NCBI RefSeq assembly: GCF_008364825.1
Contig: NZ_VTTO01000012.1
Span: 1-64,000 of the forward strand
DNA length: 64,000 nucleotides
Origin: Azospirillum sp. B21
GTDB lineage: Bacteria > Pseudomonadota > Alphaproteobacteria > Azospirillales > Azospirillaceae
Direction: 5' to 3'
Numbering within the stretch: the stretch's first letter is position 1; every line of letters begins with the position of its first letter. Below, piece after piece: positions 1 to 7,996 of the stretch. The notes beneath the pieces were generated by a model, which saw only the letters and a program-made list of their open reading frames with translations, was not told where the DNA came from and made no database searches. The position numbers were made by a program, and so were the translations under genes.

Positions 1-197
1 CAGGAACGCTGCACGGCTCATGTTCTCAAGGCGTTCTTACATCCCGGACAATCTGATCACTTTCGTGTAGTGACCCCAAGGACGGCGGGATCAGCATCCG
101 CTCAACCGTAGCTGTCTTTGGTTGATAATGGCGGCGTTGTTTAGCTGACACCTATCGCGCTGCCCTCCACCTCGCTCTGCTGGGGCATGTCCGCTCA

Positions 198-851
198 TTG
201 CCGGAATTCGAGCCCGGTCTGACCGTAGCCGAACTCATGCGATGCCTCAGGCCTTGGGCTGAGGTGCTGTCGCGCATGGGCTGGTGCGACTTCGACGCCT
301 GGGACCGCGCGTTGGCCCCGCCCCACCTCAGACTGGTTGGCGACACCGATGGCAAACCTACGGCTCAAGACGAGCCACCGGTTGCGGAGATGGTCATCAC
401 TCCAACCATCACGGCCACTGCAGAGCGCACCGGACAATGGGCACTCGACATCGCCTGGGAAACTCTGGGAGTTTTCGCCTGGCCCAGAGTGGATGATCAC
501 ACTGGTCATCAGGACCTCTACTGCTCGCTGTCGTTCTCCCCACCGGCTGAATGGGCGCACCTGCCGATCCGCATCGAACACCACGCCAAAATCAGCAACA
601 TGGATTTCGCCGGCACAGGTCGACGGCTCTTCACCGACGCCGTCGCATCGACCAAGCACGCGCCTTCGACGATCGAGGTCTTTCCTTCTTTCCTGGATGC
701 CATCGTCCTCGGTTTTCTCGACGACATCAGCTTCCATGGCAGTCCGGAAGAGACATTGGAAGTGCGGGAAGAGGTCTTCGAATTGGCTGAAGGTGTTCGG
801 AACGAGCTGGGGGTCGAGCCTAACCGCGATCCGGAGCAGCACGTTGACTGA
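198..851 (+). CDS. Hypothetical protein, 217 aa
   Basis: I do not recognise a family. The reading frame is open from base 129, but the first usable start is TTG at 198; an internal ATG at residue 14 is an alternative. The protein is acidic and soluble-looking, with no signal peptide or membrane segment. It has a Trp/Phe-rich middle (residues 70-125) and a C-terminal Glu-rich helix-like stretch. Third-position GC is high, which supports real coding. It ends about 40 bp before the first 106-bp repeat and points toward the nuclease-like gene, so it may belong to the same accessory block. Function unknown. Confidence 0.6.
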   Translation: MPEFEPGLTVAELMRCLRPWAEVLSRMGWCDFDAWDRALAPPHLRLVGDTDGKPTAQDEPPVAEMVITPTITATAERTGQWALDIAWETLGVFAWPRVDDHTGHQDLYCSLSFSPPAEWAHLPIRIEHHAKISNMDFAGTGRRLFTDAVASTKHAPSTIEVFPSFLDAIVLGFLDDISFHGSPEETLEVREEVFELAEGVRNELGVEPNRDPEQHVD

Positions 852-889
852 TACCGACATCGGTGCCGACACTCATTGAAGCTATCTTA

Positions 890-995
890 TAAGGAGATTC
901 GCAGAAATAACTGCGTCAAGTGTCCTCCCCATTCTGCGAGAAACCCGATGCCTCCGACCGACGCAGTTGGAGCATCTATTTCTGCATCTGTCCTA
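890..995. repeat. 106-bp direct repeat, copy 1
   Basis: By eye this copy matches 2217-2322 at 99 of 106 positions. The last ~21 bp (975-995) equal the 3' end of the Cre-like recombinase gene, including its stop codon, although the gene itself lies 1.3 kb away. Within the repeat, GCAGAAATA-ACTGCGTC near the left end pairs with GACGCAGT and TATTTCTGC near the right end. The right arm carries a 9-base bulge, giving a long imperfect stem. Confidence 0.85.
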
Positions 996-2067
996 TGCGG
1001 AGTTCCTCGACCAGGAAAAGTCATTCCTGGTCTATTCCGGGTTGTATAAAATGACGGGATGGCTGAGGCATGGACAGGCAACAGGCATGATGCACGACAA
1101 TTCTCCCGATGAAGCCCCTCACGATGAGGCCGATGCTAAACGGCTCTCAGTGTCCTTCAATTGCGACCCAAACATTCCGGCGGGTGTATATGGCGAGAAA
1201 CGGAAAAAGTGGCAGGATTCAATCGAGTCGCGGCGCCGAAAAGACATCGACCTCCGGGCCGCTTTTCTGTTCGACCCGGCGGTATCCGTCGATACTAAAC
1301 ACCACGATCGCCTGTTTCCTGCGGTACGTGCCAAGCGCTTCGTGTTTCCTACGGTACGTGCCACGACTGGTAGCTTCGATCTGCCGCCAACCGAGGCTTT
1401 CGCGATCGTGCCGTCGGAGTTTCTGCGGAAAGCAGGACACCATCCTCCGCGCAACGCGCAAGCGACGGCGTCGGCCTTTTCGCAGTGGATCTACTCGCTT
1501 TATGCAAAGGCATACGGAGACGACGAGGACCGCGAAAGCGGCAAGGAGATGGAAAAGCACATCCTTGAGGAAAGGCTGCGGGCGATCTCCTGTATCGACA
1601 ATGCCTATCTCAAGCGCTCAGGGTCGGACTGGCGGCTCGTACACAATGGGCTGCACATGGATGACGAACAGAGAGGGGGGTACTTCAGTATTGGGGCGCT
1701 GTCGGTTCGTGGCGAACCGTTGCGGGCGTCCCCTGATCTGGTCTACCAGAACCAGAAGACGTCAGAGGTGCTCATCGTCGAGATCAAGTATTCCAGGCTT
1801 CGCCTCCCCACCAACCTCTGGCCAAACATCTGGGGTCAGCTCTGGTGCTATTCACAATTTGACATGGCGGTGGATGCGCCAAGGGTGACGGTGATCGGGG
1901 AGGTCTGGGGAGGGTGGTGGCTCAGGGGGTGTCGCGGTAAGGGAAGGTTCAGAGAAACATATCAGGAGCCAATCCTCACGCTGCGCGCTTCCGTGCGCCG
2001 CGACCCGCGTGCACCCGCGTATGACCGCTTTTTTCGCAGACTTTTCGACATTTACCGAAGCGCCTGA
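967..2067 (+). CDS. PD-(D/E)XK nuclease-like protein, probably 5'-truncated
   Basis: The C-terminal half carries a likely PD-(D/E)XK nuclease core: Asp257 in SPDLVY, then Glu272 and Lys274 in LIVEIKYS on the next strand, and Gln291 in a following helix (IWGQLWCY). Glu201/202 could supply the upstream acidic residue. Residues 30-200 are not recognised. Coding-like third-position GC runs left to the edge of the 106-bp repeat at 995, and the only upstream start is a TTG (967) inside that repeat. An ATG at 1051 is an alternative. This suggests that the original 5' end was replaced by recombination at the repeat. A 30-bp tandem duplication near 1314-1362 gives FPAVRA/FPTVRA. Role unknown; defence or DNA processing is possible. 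Confidence 0.6.
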   Translation: MEHLFLHLSYAEFLDQEKSFLVYSGLYKMTGWLRHGQATGMMHDNSPDEAPHDEADAKRLSVSFNCDPNIPAGVYGEKRKKWQDSIESRRRKDIDLRAAFLFDPAVSVDTKHHDRLFPAVRAKRFVFPTVRATTGSFDLPPTEAFAIVPSEFLRKAGHHPPRNAQATASAFSQWIYSLYAKAYGDDEDRESGKEMEKHILEERLRAISCIDNAYLKRSGSDWRLVHNGLHMDDEQRGGYFSIGALSVRGEPLRASPDLVYQNQKTSEVLIVEIKYSRLRLPTNLWPNIWGQLWCYSQFDMAVDAPRVTVIGEVWGGWWLRGCRGKGRFRETYQEPILTLRASVRRDPRAPAYDRFFRRLFDIYRSA

Positions 2068-2216
2068 AGCCTTCTCCGGGGCATGCCCCTCACCATCTAT
2101 CAGTTTAGGAGGGCCGTCCACAGAGGCGGGAGCGGCAGGCAGGCTTGGACGATCTTGACGATGCGGCGGATGCCGCGGGTGAACCAGGATGTGCGGCTTC
2201 GGGCGACTTTCCTGGG

Positions 2217-2322
2217 TAAGGAGATTCGCAGAAATAGCTGCGTCAAGAGCCCTCCCCATCCTGCGAGTATCCCGATGCCTCCGACCGAGGCAGTTGGAGC
2301 ATCTATTTCTGCATCTGTCCTA
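2217..2322. repeat. 106-bp direct repeat, copy 2
   Basis: This is the partner of 890-995, in the same orientation, with a 1,327-bp period. It overlaps the last codons and the stop of the recombinase gene (2303-2322) and continues 86 bp beyond it. Here the inner stem TGCCTC-CGACC-GAGGCA is perfect, whereas in copy 1 the outer ACTGCGTC/GACGCAGT pairing is better, so the two copies can fold differently. Confidence 0.85.
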
Positions 2323-3562
2323 AGTCATCTTCGTCACCTCCGACACCACCCCGCCCCTGCTTCTCCGCCAGCTGCGCCATCGCGCCGGCGCCGGCGGCGA
2401 TGCGCTCACCGTAGCGGGCGGGCATGGTGGGAGAGGTCCAGTCTCCGGCCTGTTGGATAGCGGGCAGGCCGAATCCGGCGGCCACCAGGTCCTGGGCAGC
2501 GCCAACCCGCAGGCTATGGCCCGACACCGCGCCCTCTCCCGGCACGCCGGTGCCCTCCAGCCCCACAGCTTTGGCTCGCGCTTTGAAGATCTCGCCCACC
2601 CGCTTGCCAGGGTCTGGCCCCGACACGCCCAACGGCCCCAACACAGCGTCCGTCCCGCGGGTTAGCCGGTCGGCGCCGATCTGCAGCCATAGTACCGCGC
2701 GACAACATTCCAAACGGGTCTGCCTGCGCTCCAGCTTCTCGCGCCGGGCGGCATCCCCGCGGCTGCAGCGCCGCATCAATTGCTCTCCCTCCGCCAGGGC
2801 CTCGTCGAGCAGGAGGGCGCGCAGACGAAGCCACCGCTGCAGCAGGGTCATGGTGTCAGGCCCCAACCAGCACCAGCGGCCCTGCCCACCCTGGTCAGTC
2901 TTCGACCGGGACACGAACAGCCGGCCGCTGCCGTCACGTTCAGCCTGGACATCGGCGACCGTCAGCCGCACCAGCTCGGCCCGGCGGCGCAGCGTGTCGT
3001 AGCCGACGGCGATCAGCGCCGCATCACGCACCGCCTGTGGCCCCTCTTCACGATTGAGAGCCGCGAGAATCTCCTGCACGTCCTCGCGGCGCAGCCCGAC
3101 CGCCTGGGCAGGGCGCCGACCAAGGCGGCCAGCGAACCCCTTCATCTCCAGCCGAACCAGCCGGTCCTTGCAAGGATCCGGCAGGCCGGCCGCCTCATGC
3201 AGAGTTGCGATGGTGGACTTCCGCCTTGCCACCGTTCCATAGGCGGCCGGCTGCCCGTCGCGGCCGCCGTTCTTGGAGAGTGCCGTCAGGTAGGTGATTA
3301 CCGTCTCCGGCACCGCAGGGACCGCAACGCGGCCGTTGAACCCACACCAGCGGATGTAATGGCGGGCATCGGCCCACAGCGCGCGAACGGTGTTGGCCGG
3401 CGCGTTGCGCTGAAGCGCCCGCCACCAGGGCACCAAGCGCCGTGCGATTGCGAGAGCGATCGGCGCGTGCGGCAGGATCACGCCGTCAAGGGCGAGAGCG
3501 CGATCGAGAGGATTGTCGTCTCTGGACCCGGTTACGACCGGGAGGAGCGGCTGGGAGGTCAT
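2303..3562 (-). CDS. Cre-like tyrosine recombinase
   Basis: 419 aa. An N-terminal SAM-like core-binding region (about 30-140) precedes the catalytic domain (about 155-400). All catalytic residues align with phage P1 Cre: Arg193 (TLRRRAEL), Lys221 (SRSKTD), His349 and Arg352 (GHSLRVGAAQDL), Trp375 (GDWTS) and nucleophile Tyr384 (ARYGER). The GHSxRVGAA signature and the spacing to the Trp and Tyr are typical of Cre-type plasmid recombinases, which resolve multimers or move cassettes. The ATG start at 3562 is clear. The 3' end lies inside the second 106-bp repeat, which makes that repeat a candidate recombination target or a footprint of past recombination. The gene is divergent from 3901 across a 340-bp spacer. 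Confidence 0.9.
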   Translation of the reverse strand: MTSQPLLPVVTGSRDDNPLDRALALDGVILPHAPIALAIARRLVPWWRALQRNAPANTVRALWADARHYIRWCGFNGRVAVPAVPETVITYLTALSKNGGRDGQPAAYGTVARRKSTIATLHEAAGLPDPCKDRLVRLEMKGFAGRLGRRPAQAVGLRREDVQEILAALNREEGPQAVRDAALIAVGYDTLRRRAELVRLTVADVQAERDGSGRLFVSRSKTDQGGQGRWCWLGPDTMTLLQRWLRLRALLLDEALAEGEQLMRRCSRGDAARREKLERRQTRLECCRAVLWLQIGADRLTRGTDAVLGPLGVSGPDPGKRVGEIFKARAKAVGLEGTGVPGEGAVSGHSLRVGAAQDLVAAGFGLPAIQQAGDWTSPTMPARYGERIAAGAGAMAQLAEKQGRGGVGGDEDDLGQMQK

Positions 3563-3900
3563 GGATCACGCGGTCAGAGGGTTAGGGACGGTTGCCGACA
3601 GGTCCGGACTTTTCGCATGAACTGCCAGCATTTTGCATGAACCGGCTTACGGAACGGTGGACGCGGGAGGCTGTTGAGATGCGATCAGGATTTCCGCTGG
3701 TCCTCCGTCAGTAAAGGCTATTTCGTCCACCAACACCGGCTTTTCGCATCAACTGTCTGTCACCGACGACGATAGCCGCCCTCCCCTGCTGGCGATAGCG
3801 CAAATTATCACCAAAACGGGCTTTCAACCTTTCACAAAAGTGGACTTGTTGCCGATTTCTCGGTATCAAGAATGCGTAACCAATTGATAAAGCATGATAG
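3563..3900. promoter_or_regulatory. Divergent intergenic region with three repeats of a TTTTCGCATGAACTG motif
   Basis: This 338-bp spacer separates the divergent recombinase and RHE_PE00001-like genes. It holds three same-strand copies of a 14-15 bp motif: TTTTCGCATGAACTG (3610-3624), TTTTGCATGAACCG (3631-3644) and TTTTCGCATCAACTG (3741-3755). The motif could be the binding site of one of the flanking DNA-binding proteins. The right part (3800-3900) is AT-richer, as expected for a promoter reading into 3901. Confidence 0.5.
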
Positions 3901-4977
3901 ATGCGTTTTCGTTCTTTGGACCCGCAGCCCCTCATCGGCCCTCTGGAGCGCGCCGCCGCGGCCGTAGGCCGGCTGGCCCAGGCAACTGCCGGCACCCCGG
4001 TGCTGGCCGCGTGGCTGCACCGGTCGCGTGTCGAGGCGGTAGCCGAGATTTCAGAGACCCAGGGTCGCCGGGTCGATCCCAACCGCCTGCGTACCTTGCT
4101 GGCGCAGGTGCCGACTCGGGCCCAGCGCGACTGGGGCGCCACCATGCTTGCCCTCGATATGATGCGGCAGATGCTCGCCGGACCTGGCACGGCCGCTCTC
4201 GCCCCGACCGGTACGGATGACGCGCTTGCGCAGATGGAAGAGGCCCACGCCGCCGTAGGGTCGGCAGCGCTGATCGCTTGCGGCATTGGCTTCCTTGCCC
4301 ACCTGGAAGCTGGCGGCGACCGCAGCGGCGCTTGCCTCGCGGTTTCGCGCTTCCTCGCCGCTCAGGGAATGACGCCGCTGCCGCTACCCTGCTTGAATGG
4401 GGTGGAAGCAATTCGCCGCGCAGAGCCCCGCGGTGTCTGGCTAGTTGCCTTTCTCGACGGCATGGCTCTGCAGGCGAAGGAGGGCGAGGACCGGCTCATC
4501 GCCCTGCTCCACCGCTGGCGCAGCTGGCGCCGGCGTGTGGGCGACCGGCGCAGCGACGCCCGCATCCGCCGCGCTATCGACGCAATGGCCGCTGAAGGCG
4601 TGATAAGTCCGGCGCGTCTGGCGTCGCGGCTGCGCTGCGCCACAAGTGTCGCCACCGACCTGCTGGAGGAGTTGCAGCGGTTGGAGATCGCCGTGGAGAT
4701 CACGCGCCGCCGCACCTACCGTGTCTTCGTGGCAGAAGACCTTGCGCCGATGCTGGGAGAGGTGGCACCGCGATCAGAGGCAGCGGTCAGAACTGTTGCC
4801 GCGCCACCACTTCTGCCCCCGCCCGCAGTGGTCACCGAACCTGACCGCTGGGTGGAGCCGGCCGAAGGTGTGGACGACGCACTCGCTCAGCTGGAGAAGG
4901 TCATGAGGCGCCTGGACCCGCTGCTGGCCGATTATGGCAGTGCCAACGCCCGGCTTCTATCGTACGGCAAGATCTGA
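3901..4977 (+). CDS. RHE_PE00001 / DUF1612-like DNA-binding protein
   Basis: 358 aa. The opening (FRSLDPQPLIGPLERAAAAVGRL, given here as residues 3-25 rather than as a motif) and the later WL-x-RSRVEAVAE segment match my memory of the RHE_PE00001 family of rhizobial and Azospirillum plasmids (DUF1612 followed by an HTH). Residues about 210-285 form a winged-helix-like region (IRRAIDAMAAEGVISPARLA, then a helix with TSVATDLLEELQRLEI). The C-terminal ~70 residues are Pro-rich and then helical. There are no membrane segments. It is divergent from the Cre-like recombinase, and the two may be regulated through the repeated motif between them. The biochemical role of the family is not known to me. 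Confidence 0.65.
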   Translation: MRFRSLDPQPLIGPLERAAAAVGRLAQATAGTPVLAAWLHRSRVEAVAEISETQGRRVDPNRLRTLLAQVPTRAQRDWGATMLALDMMRQMLAGPGTAALAPTGTDDALAQMEEAHAAVGSAALIACGIGFLAHLEAGGDRSGACLAVSRFLAAQGMTPLPLPCLNGVEAIRRAEPRGVWLVAFLDGMALQAKEGEDRLIALLHRWRSWRRRVGDRRSDARIRRAIDAMAAEGVISPARLASRLRCATSVATDLLEELQRLEIAVEITRRRTYRVFVAEDLAPMLGEVAPRSEAAVRTVAAPPLLPPPAVVTEPDRWVEPAEGVDDALAQLEKVMRRLDPLLADYGSANARLLSYGKI

Positions 4978-5378
4978 TCCGGCTGCGGCTCGCATCACCG
5001 GGATCATTCAACCATGCCGCGCTAATTCGACTACATGTATAGACGAAACCTAAACAGAAGCTGCGCCCCGACAATTCACAACCGACACTTGTTACAGCAA
5101 GCCCCACATTGATCAACATTCTGCTGCCACCTAGAAGTCACGTCGCAAATTGGCTCCGGAAGGATAATGCTTTTTACTAAAATTCTTTCTAAATTACCGG
5201 TAAACTTCTTATTAAGTTCTTCGCTATTATATCACCATGATCATTGTGGTTGTCGCTACTCGCTTCAAGCCGCCCGAGAACGGGCTTTTTGAAGGGTTAC
5301 GATCGCCTTGGGAATGAGCAGAGCCTTTGGATTCACCCAACTCTATCAGTTGATGAATTTTCGAGCTGTACGACCTAG
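4978..5378. other. AT-rich intergenic region with a hairpin terminator
   Basis: No gene is supported here. Bases 5165-5240 are unusually AT-rich for this window. GCCCG-AGAA-CGGGC followed by five T (5272-5290) is a good intrinsic terminator on the plus strand. The promoter of the pseudo-receiver/Hpt gene probably lies between it and 5379. Confidence 0.55.
5272..5290 (+). terminator. Rho-independent terminator
   Basis: A 5-bp GC stem (GCCCG/CGGGC) with loop AGAA is followed directly by TTTTT. It lies about 300 bp after the RHE_PE00001-like gene and 90 bp before the next gene, so it isolates the signalling block from upstream transcription. Confidence 0.6.
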
Positions 5379-6368
5379 ATGAAAACCGTAGCTGACATTG
5401 AGTTTATTGCCAGAGCGATCGACCCTGACGCTTGGCAGAACTATGACGAGAGCAACGGCAACACAGCCGCTGTAAGCCGCCCACTCTCATCGTTGGCCGC
5501 AGCCCAGCGCGTTCTGAATGCTGTGCACGAAGCAGGTGGGCGGGTTGCCGGAGCGTCGCAGCTCTCATCCGGTAACGCTACCTGTTCAGTGTCCACACCC
5601 GACGAGAAAGAGGCTGACCCCGTGCGGGAGATCGTTCGCAACCACCCCCCCGAGCGGAGAGTGCTCCTAGTCGAAGATCGCCCGGCTGTATCCGATCTGA
5701 TCAGAGCTTTTCTTCAGTCTCTGCCCAATGTCGCGCTCGAAGTCGAAATCAAGGGCGGCGACGCAATCGATGCCGCTGGTCGGCACCGCTACGATGCTGT
5801 GCTTATAAGCACGCAACTTCAGGACATGGAGGGCCCCGACGTGATTGCGTCACTGCGGCGCCTCCCCGTTCCGTTCTGCAGCACACCGGTAGTGGCGCTG
5901 ATCGGAGACGCGAACCCCGCGTTCCGGCTCGCAGTTCTGGCGCATGGAGCTCAGGAGGTTCTTACCAACCCCGTGCGCCTGGACGAACTTGTCAGGGTTC
6001 TGAACCGGACTTTTCCATCGCTCCCGGTCAACGACGACCGGATCGACGGGCACACGCTATCCGCAATGCTACGGGACCTGGGCCAAGAGCATGTGCCCTT
6101 GTTCATAGCCAGGTTCGTTTCTGAGACACGAGGCAAGCTCGCCACGATGCGCTCGATCCGCGACCACGACACGATGCAAGCCGAAGCACACACGCTCAAA
6201 GGTACATCACGATCTTTCGGAGCATTTCAGGTCTCGCTGCAAGTCAGCCAGCTTGAGCAAGCAAGCCGTACCAGAGCGTCGTGGACGACGATCAATGCTC
6301 TGATCGATGCTGCTGAACAGTCGCTCACAGATGCTGAGGCGGCTTACGCCAGCTACTGTCTTCTCTGA
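5379..6368 (+). CDS. Pseudo-receiver plus Hpt phosphotransfer protein
   Basis: 329 aa. Residues 93-210 have a CheY-like fold pattern (RRVLLVED, YDAVLIS, EVLTNPV). The phospho-acceptor Asp is Ser144 (VLISTQLQDMEG, where VLMDVQMPxMDG is usual), and the conserved Lys is Asn197 (LTNPV for LTKPV), so this receiver should not be phosphorylated. Residues 220-325 form an Hpt domain with His271 in EAHTLKGTSRSFGA, the canonical phosphotransfer site. A disordered N-terminus precedes both. An Hpt can link a hybrid kinase to a separate regulator; the hybrid kinase at 7997-10201 and the NarL regulator at 10885-11535 are nearby candidates. Start ATG 5379. Confidence 0.8.
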   Translation: MKTVADIEFIARAIDPDAWQNYDESNGNTAAVSRPLSSLAAAQRVLNAVHEAGGRVAGASQLSSGNATCSVSTPDEKEADPVREIVRNHPPERRVLLVEDRPAVSDLIRAFLQSLPNVALEVEIKGGDAIDAAGRHRYDAVLISTQLQDMEGPDVIASLRRLPVPFCSTPVVALIGDANPAFRLAVLAHGAQEVLTNPVRLDELVRVLNRTFPSLPVNDDRIDGHTLSAMLRDLGQEHVPLFIARFVSETRGKLATMRSIRDHDTMQAEAHTLKGTSRSFGAFQVSLQVSQLEQASRTRASWTTINALIDAAEQSLTDAEAAYASYCLL

Positions 6369-6715
6369 GTTCGCTTCCCGAATTTGATCTCCGCCTCAGA
6401 CCGCGTGTATTGCAGGCCTATGCGGCGCTCAATAGCGCCTGCGTCAGCCCCCGACGACGGGAGCAACAATGGGAATGGCCGTACGAAGTCGGCCGCAGCG
6501 GTCACACGCGATCAAGGGCCTAATGAATGCGGCACACATCCGGGCGGTACGGCGGTGCGGCAAGCACTCCGCCGTAGGCTCCCACAGCTCACCTGGCAAC
6601 CCCTGGCCATTCTTCCGAAAAGCCAATCTCGTGAGCTGGACATCTCGCCACACACCCCAGCTGCTCGAGATGTCAAAGCTCAAGTATCTCGGCCAGCATG
6701 GCTGAAAGCGCCGGG
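6369..6715. other. Intergenic region without a supported gene
   Basis: Open frames exist on both strands, but none shows family features or consistent codon bias. It lies between the Hpt gene and an RTX remnant and may be degraded sequence. Confidence 0.4.
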
Positions 6716-6994
6716 TCACACCACCGTGAACCAGGCGGAGGTGACGTCGTCAGGTGCGATGCCGGCCGGCGTCAGGCTGCCAAAGCCCCTGACATCGACC
6801 ACGGCATCGCCCGACGCGTTGGAGCGATCCCGCCAATGGGGAATGCTGGCATGCCCGATGCATTCGCCCTGCGCAAAGTCGAAATCGGTGACCAGGTCTC
6901 GGCCGCCGTCCCAGCCGATCACGAACAGATCCTCCCCGTCGCCGCTAGTCAGCGTGTCCTTCCCGCGCCCCCCGAACAGCAACGGAAAAGGCTC
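6716..6994 (-). pseudogene. C-terminal remnant of an RTX calcium-binding protein
   Basis: The translation opens with a nonapeptide-repeat end (LFGGRGKDTLTSGDGEDLFVI), followed by a DxVxDFDFAQGE-type segment and a GIAPDDVTSAWFTVV-like C-terminus, as at the end of type I-secreted hemolysin-type proteins. Only about 90 residues remain and there is no normal start. It lies in the same frame, immediately after the TGA stop of the upstream glycosyltransferase, so a deletion has probably joined the glycosyltransferase end to a former RTX gene. A complete two-module RTX protein lies at 59153-60670. Confidence 0.65.
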
Positions 6995-7963
6995 TCAGGA
7001 GAGCAACCCTGCGCCTTCTGATTTCGCTGCTTCGTCCACGGCTTGCGCCTCCCTCCAACCATTCCAGAGCTCCTCGTACTGCATTCCGGCGAGCTGCCGG
7101 TGCACAGGGTCGTCTATTCTAGCCACCACCGGCCATGGCTCCATGTTCTGCTGCCACTTGGCACCGAACTGAAAGAAGCCGAATCCATAGCGCCTGAACC
7201 GTCGGCGGAAATCCTGCTCGTCTTCGCGAAACCGGTGCCGCACCAACAGGTCAGCTGCGTACCTGATCTTACCGTGCGGGCGAAGACGTAGACCCAGGTC
7301 GAGGTCCTCGCAAGCTGCCCGCCGGAAGCGCTCATCGAACCCACCAACCGCTTCAAATGCTGCGCGATTAATGACAACGGACGCGGTCACAAAGCCATCC
7401 AGTTGTCCGTCCGGCTGAGCGGGTGGGCTCAGAGTGGATTGGGCGGTGTAGTAGGAGGCGAACAGCCCAGTCGGATCCGAGGTGATCGGGCCGGTCCACG
7501 CCACCGCCGGGCAGACGTGGCCATGGTCCGTGATAGCCTCAAGGTAGTCTGTATCCGGCCGCACGCCAGCATCAAGGAACCAGAGCCACTGCGTAGATGC
7601 CAATTCGGCCCCACGGTTACGTGCTGCGGCTGGTCCGCGGTTTACACCCTGGACGCACGCTTCAACCACGAGACCAGCCTCGGATGCTTTGCGGACTTCA
7701 GCACTCGCACCCAGCCCAGCGTCGCTCGATCCATCATCGACCACGATCACCCTGGCCGGACGCACCCCAGCGTGAAGTTCATTCAACGCATACAGGGTCT
7801 CGCTCAGACCGGCCGGATCGTCCTTCACCGGAATGATGACGGTGAGGTCGGCAGCAGAGTAGAGATGCTGCTCAATCGAATAGCTGGGAGGCAACGTCAG
7901 TGGAAGCTGCCAACGTGGGACTCCCGCAGGCAATTTATAGTTCATTTCTTGGGCGATCCGCAT
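6995..7963 (-). CDS. Family 2 glycosyltransferase
   Basis: 322 aa, cytoplasmic, GT-A fold. Motifs in order: LTVIIPVKDDP (about 40), VIVVDDGSSD (about 73), GPAAARNRG (about 110), the metal-binding DxD-like FLDAGVRPD (about 130), a VNRAAFEAVGGFDERF acceptor segment (about 200) and EDLDLGLRLR (about 219). It should transfer a sugar from a nucleotide donor; the acceptor is unknown. No membrane helices. The C-terminal ~60 residues may be altered, since the stop abuts an RTX remnant in the same frame. Start ATG 7963. Confidence 0.85.
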   Translation of the reverse strand: MRIAQEMNYKLPAGVPRWQLPLTLPPSYSIEQHLYSAADLTVIIPVKDDPAGLSETLYALNELHAGVRPARVIVVDDGSSDAGLGASAEVRKASEAGLVVEACVQGVNRGPAAARNRGAELASTQWLWFLDAGVRPDTDYLEAITDHGHVCPAVAWTGPITSDPTGLFASYYTAQSTLSPPAQPDGQLDGFVTASVVINRAAFEAVGGFDERFRRAACEDLDLGLRLRPHGKIRYAADLLVRHRFREDEQDFRRRFRRYGFGFFQFGAKWQQNMEPWPVVARIDDPVHRQLAGMQYEELWNGWREAQAVDEAAKSEGAGLLS

Positions 7964-7996
7964 AGGGTTTTATAGCACCAGCAACCAGTCTTCGGC

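Noticed and set aside
195-872. Long open frame on the minus strand opposite the first gene
   Set aside because: It is the antisense shadow of 198-851; codon bias and amino-acid composition favour the plus strand.
1852-2259. Minus-strand frames ending near 2100 (one ends KIVQACLPLPPLWTALLN) as a possible transposase remnant
   Set aside because: The reading frame is plausible but I cannot tie it to any family, and it overlaps the end of the nuclease-like gene.
2780-3640. 286-codon plus-strand frame across the recombinase gene
   Set aside because: The minus strand encodes a recombinase with all catalytic residues; the plus frame has no family features.
3610-3755. Replication iterons
   Set aside because: Only three copies with unequal spacing and no replication initiator gene nearby.
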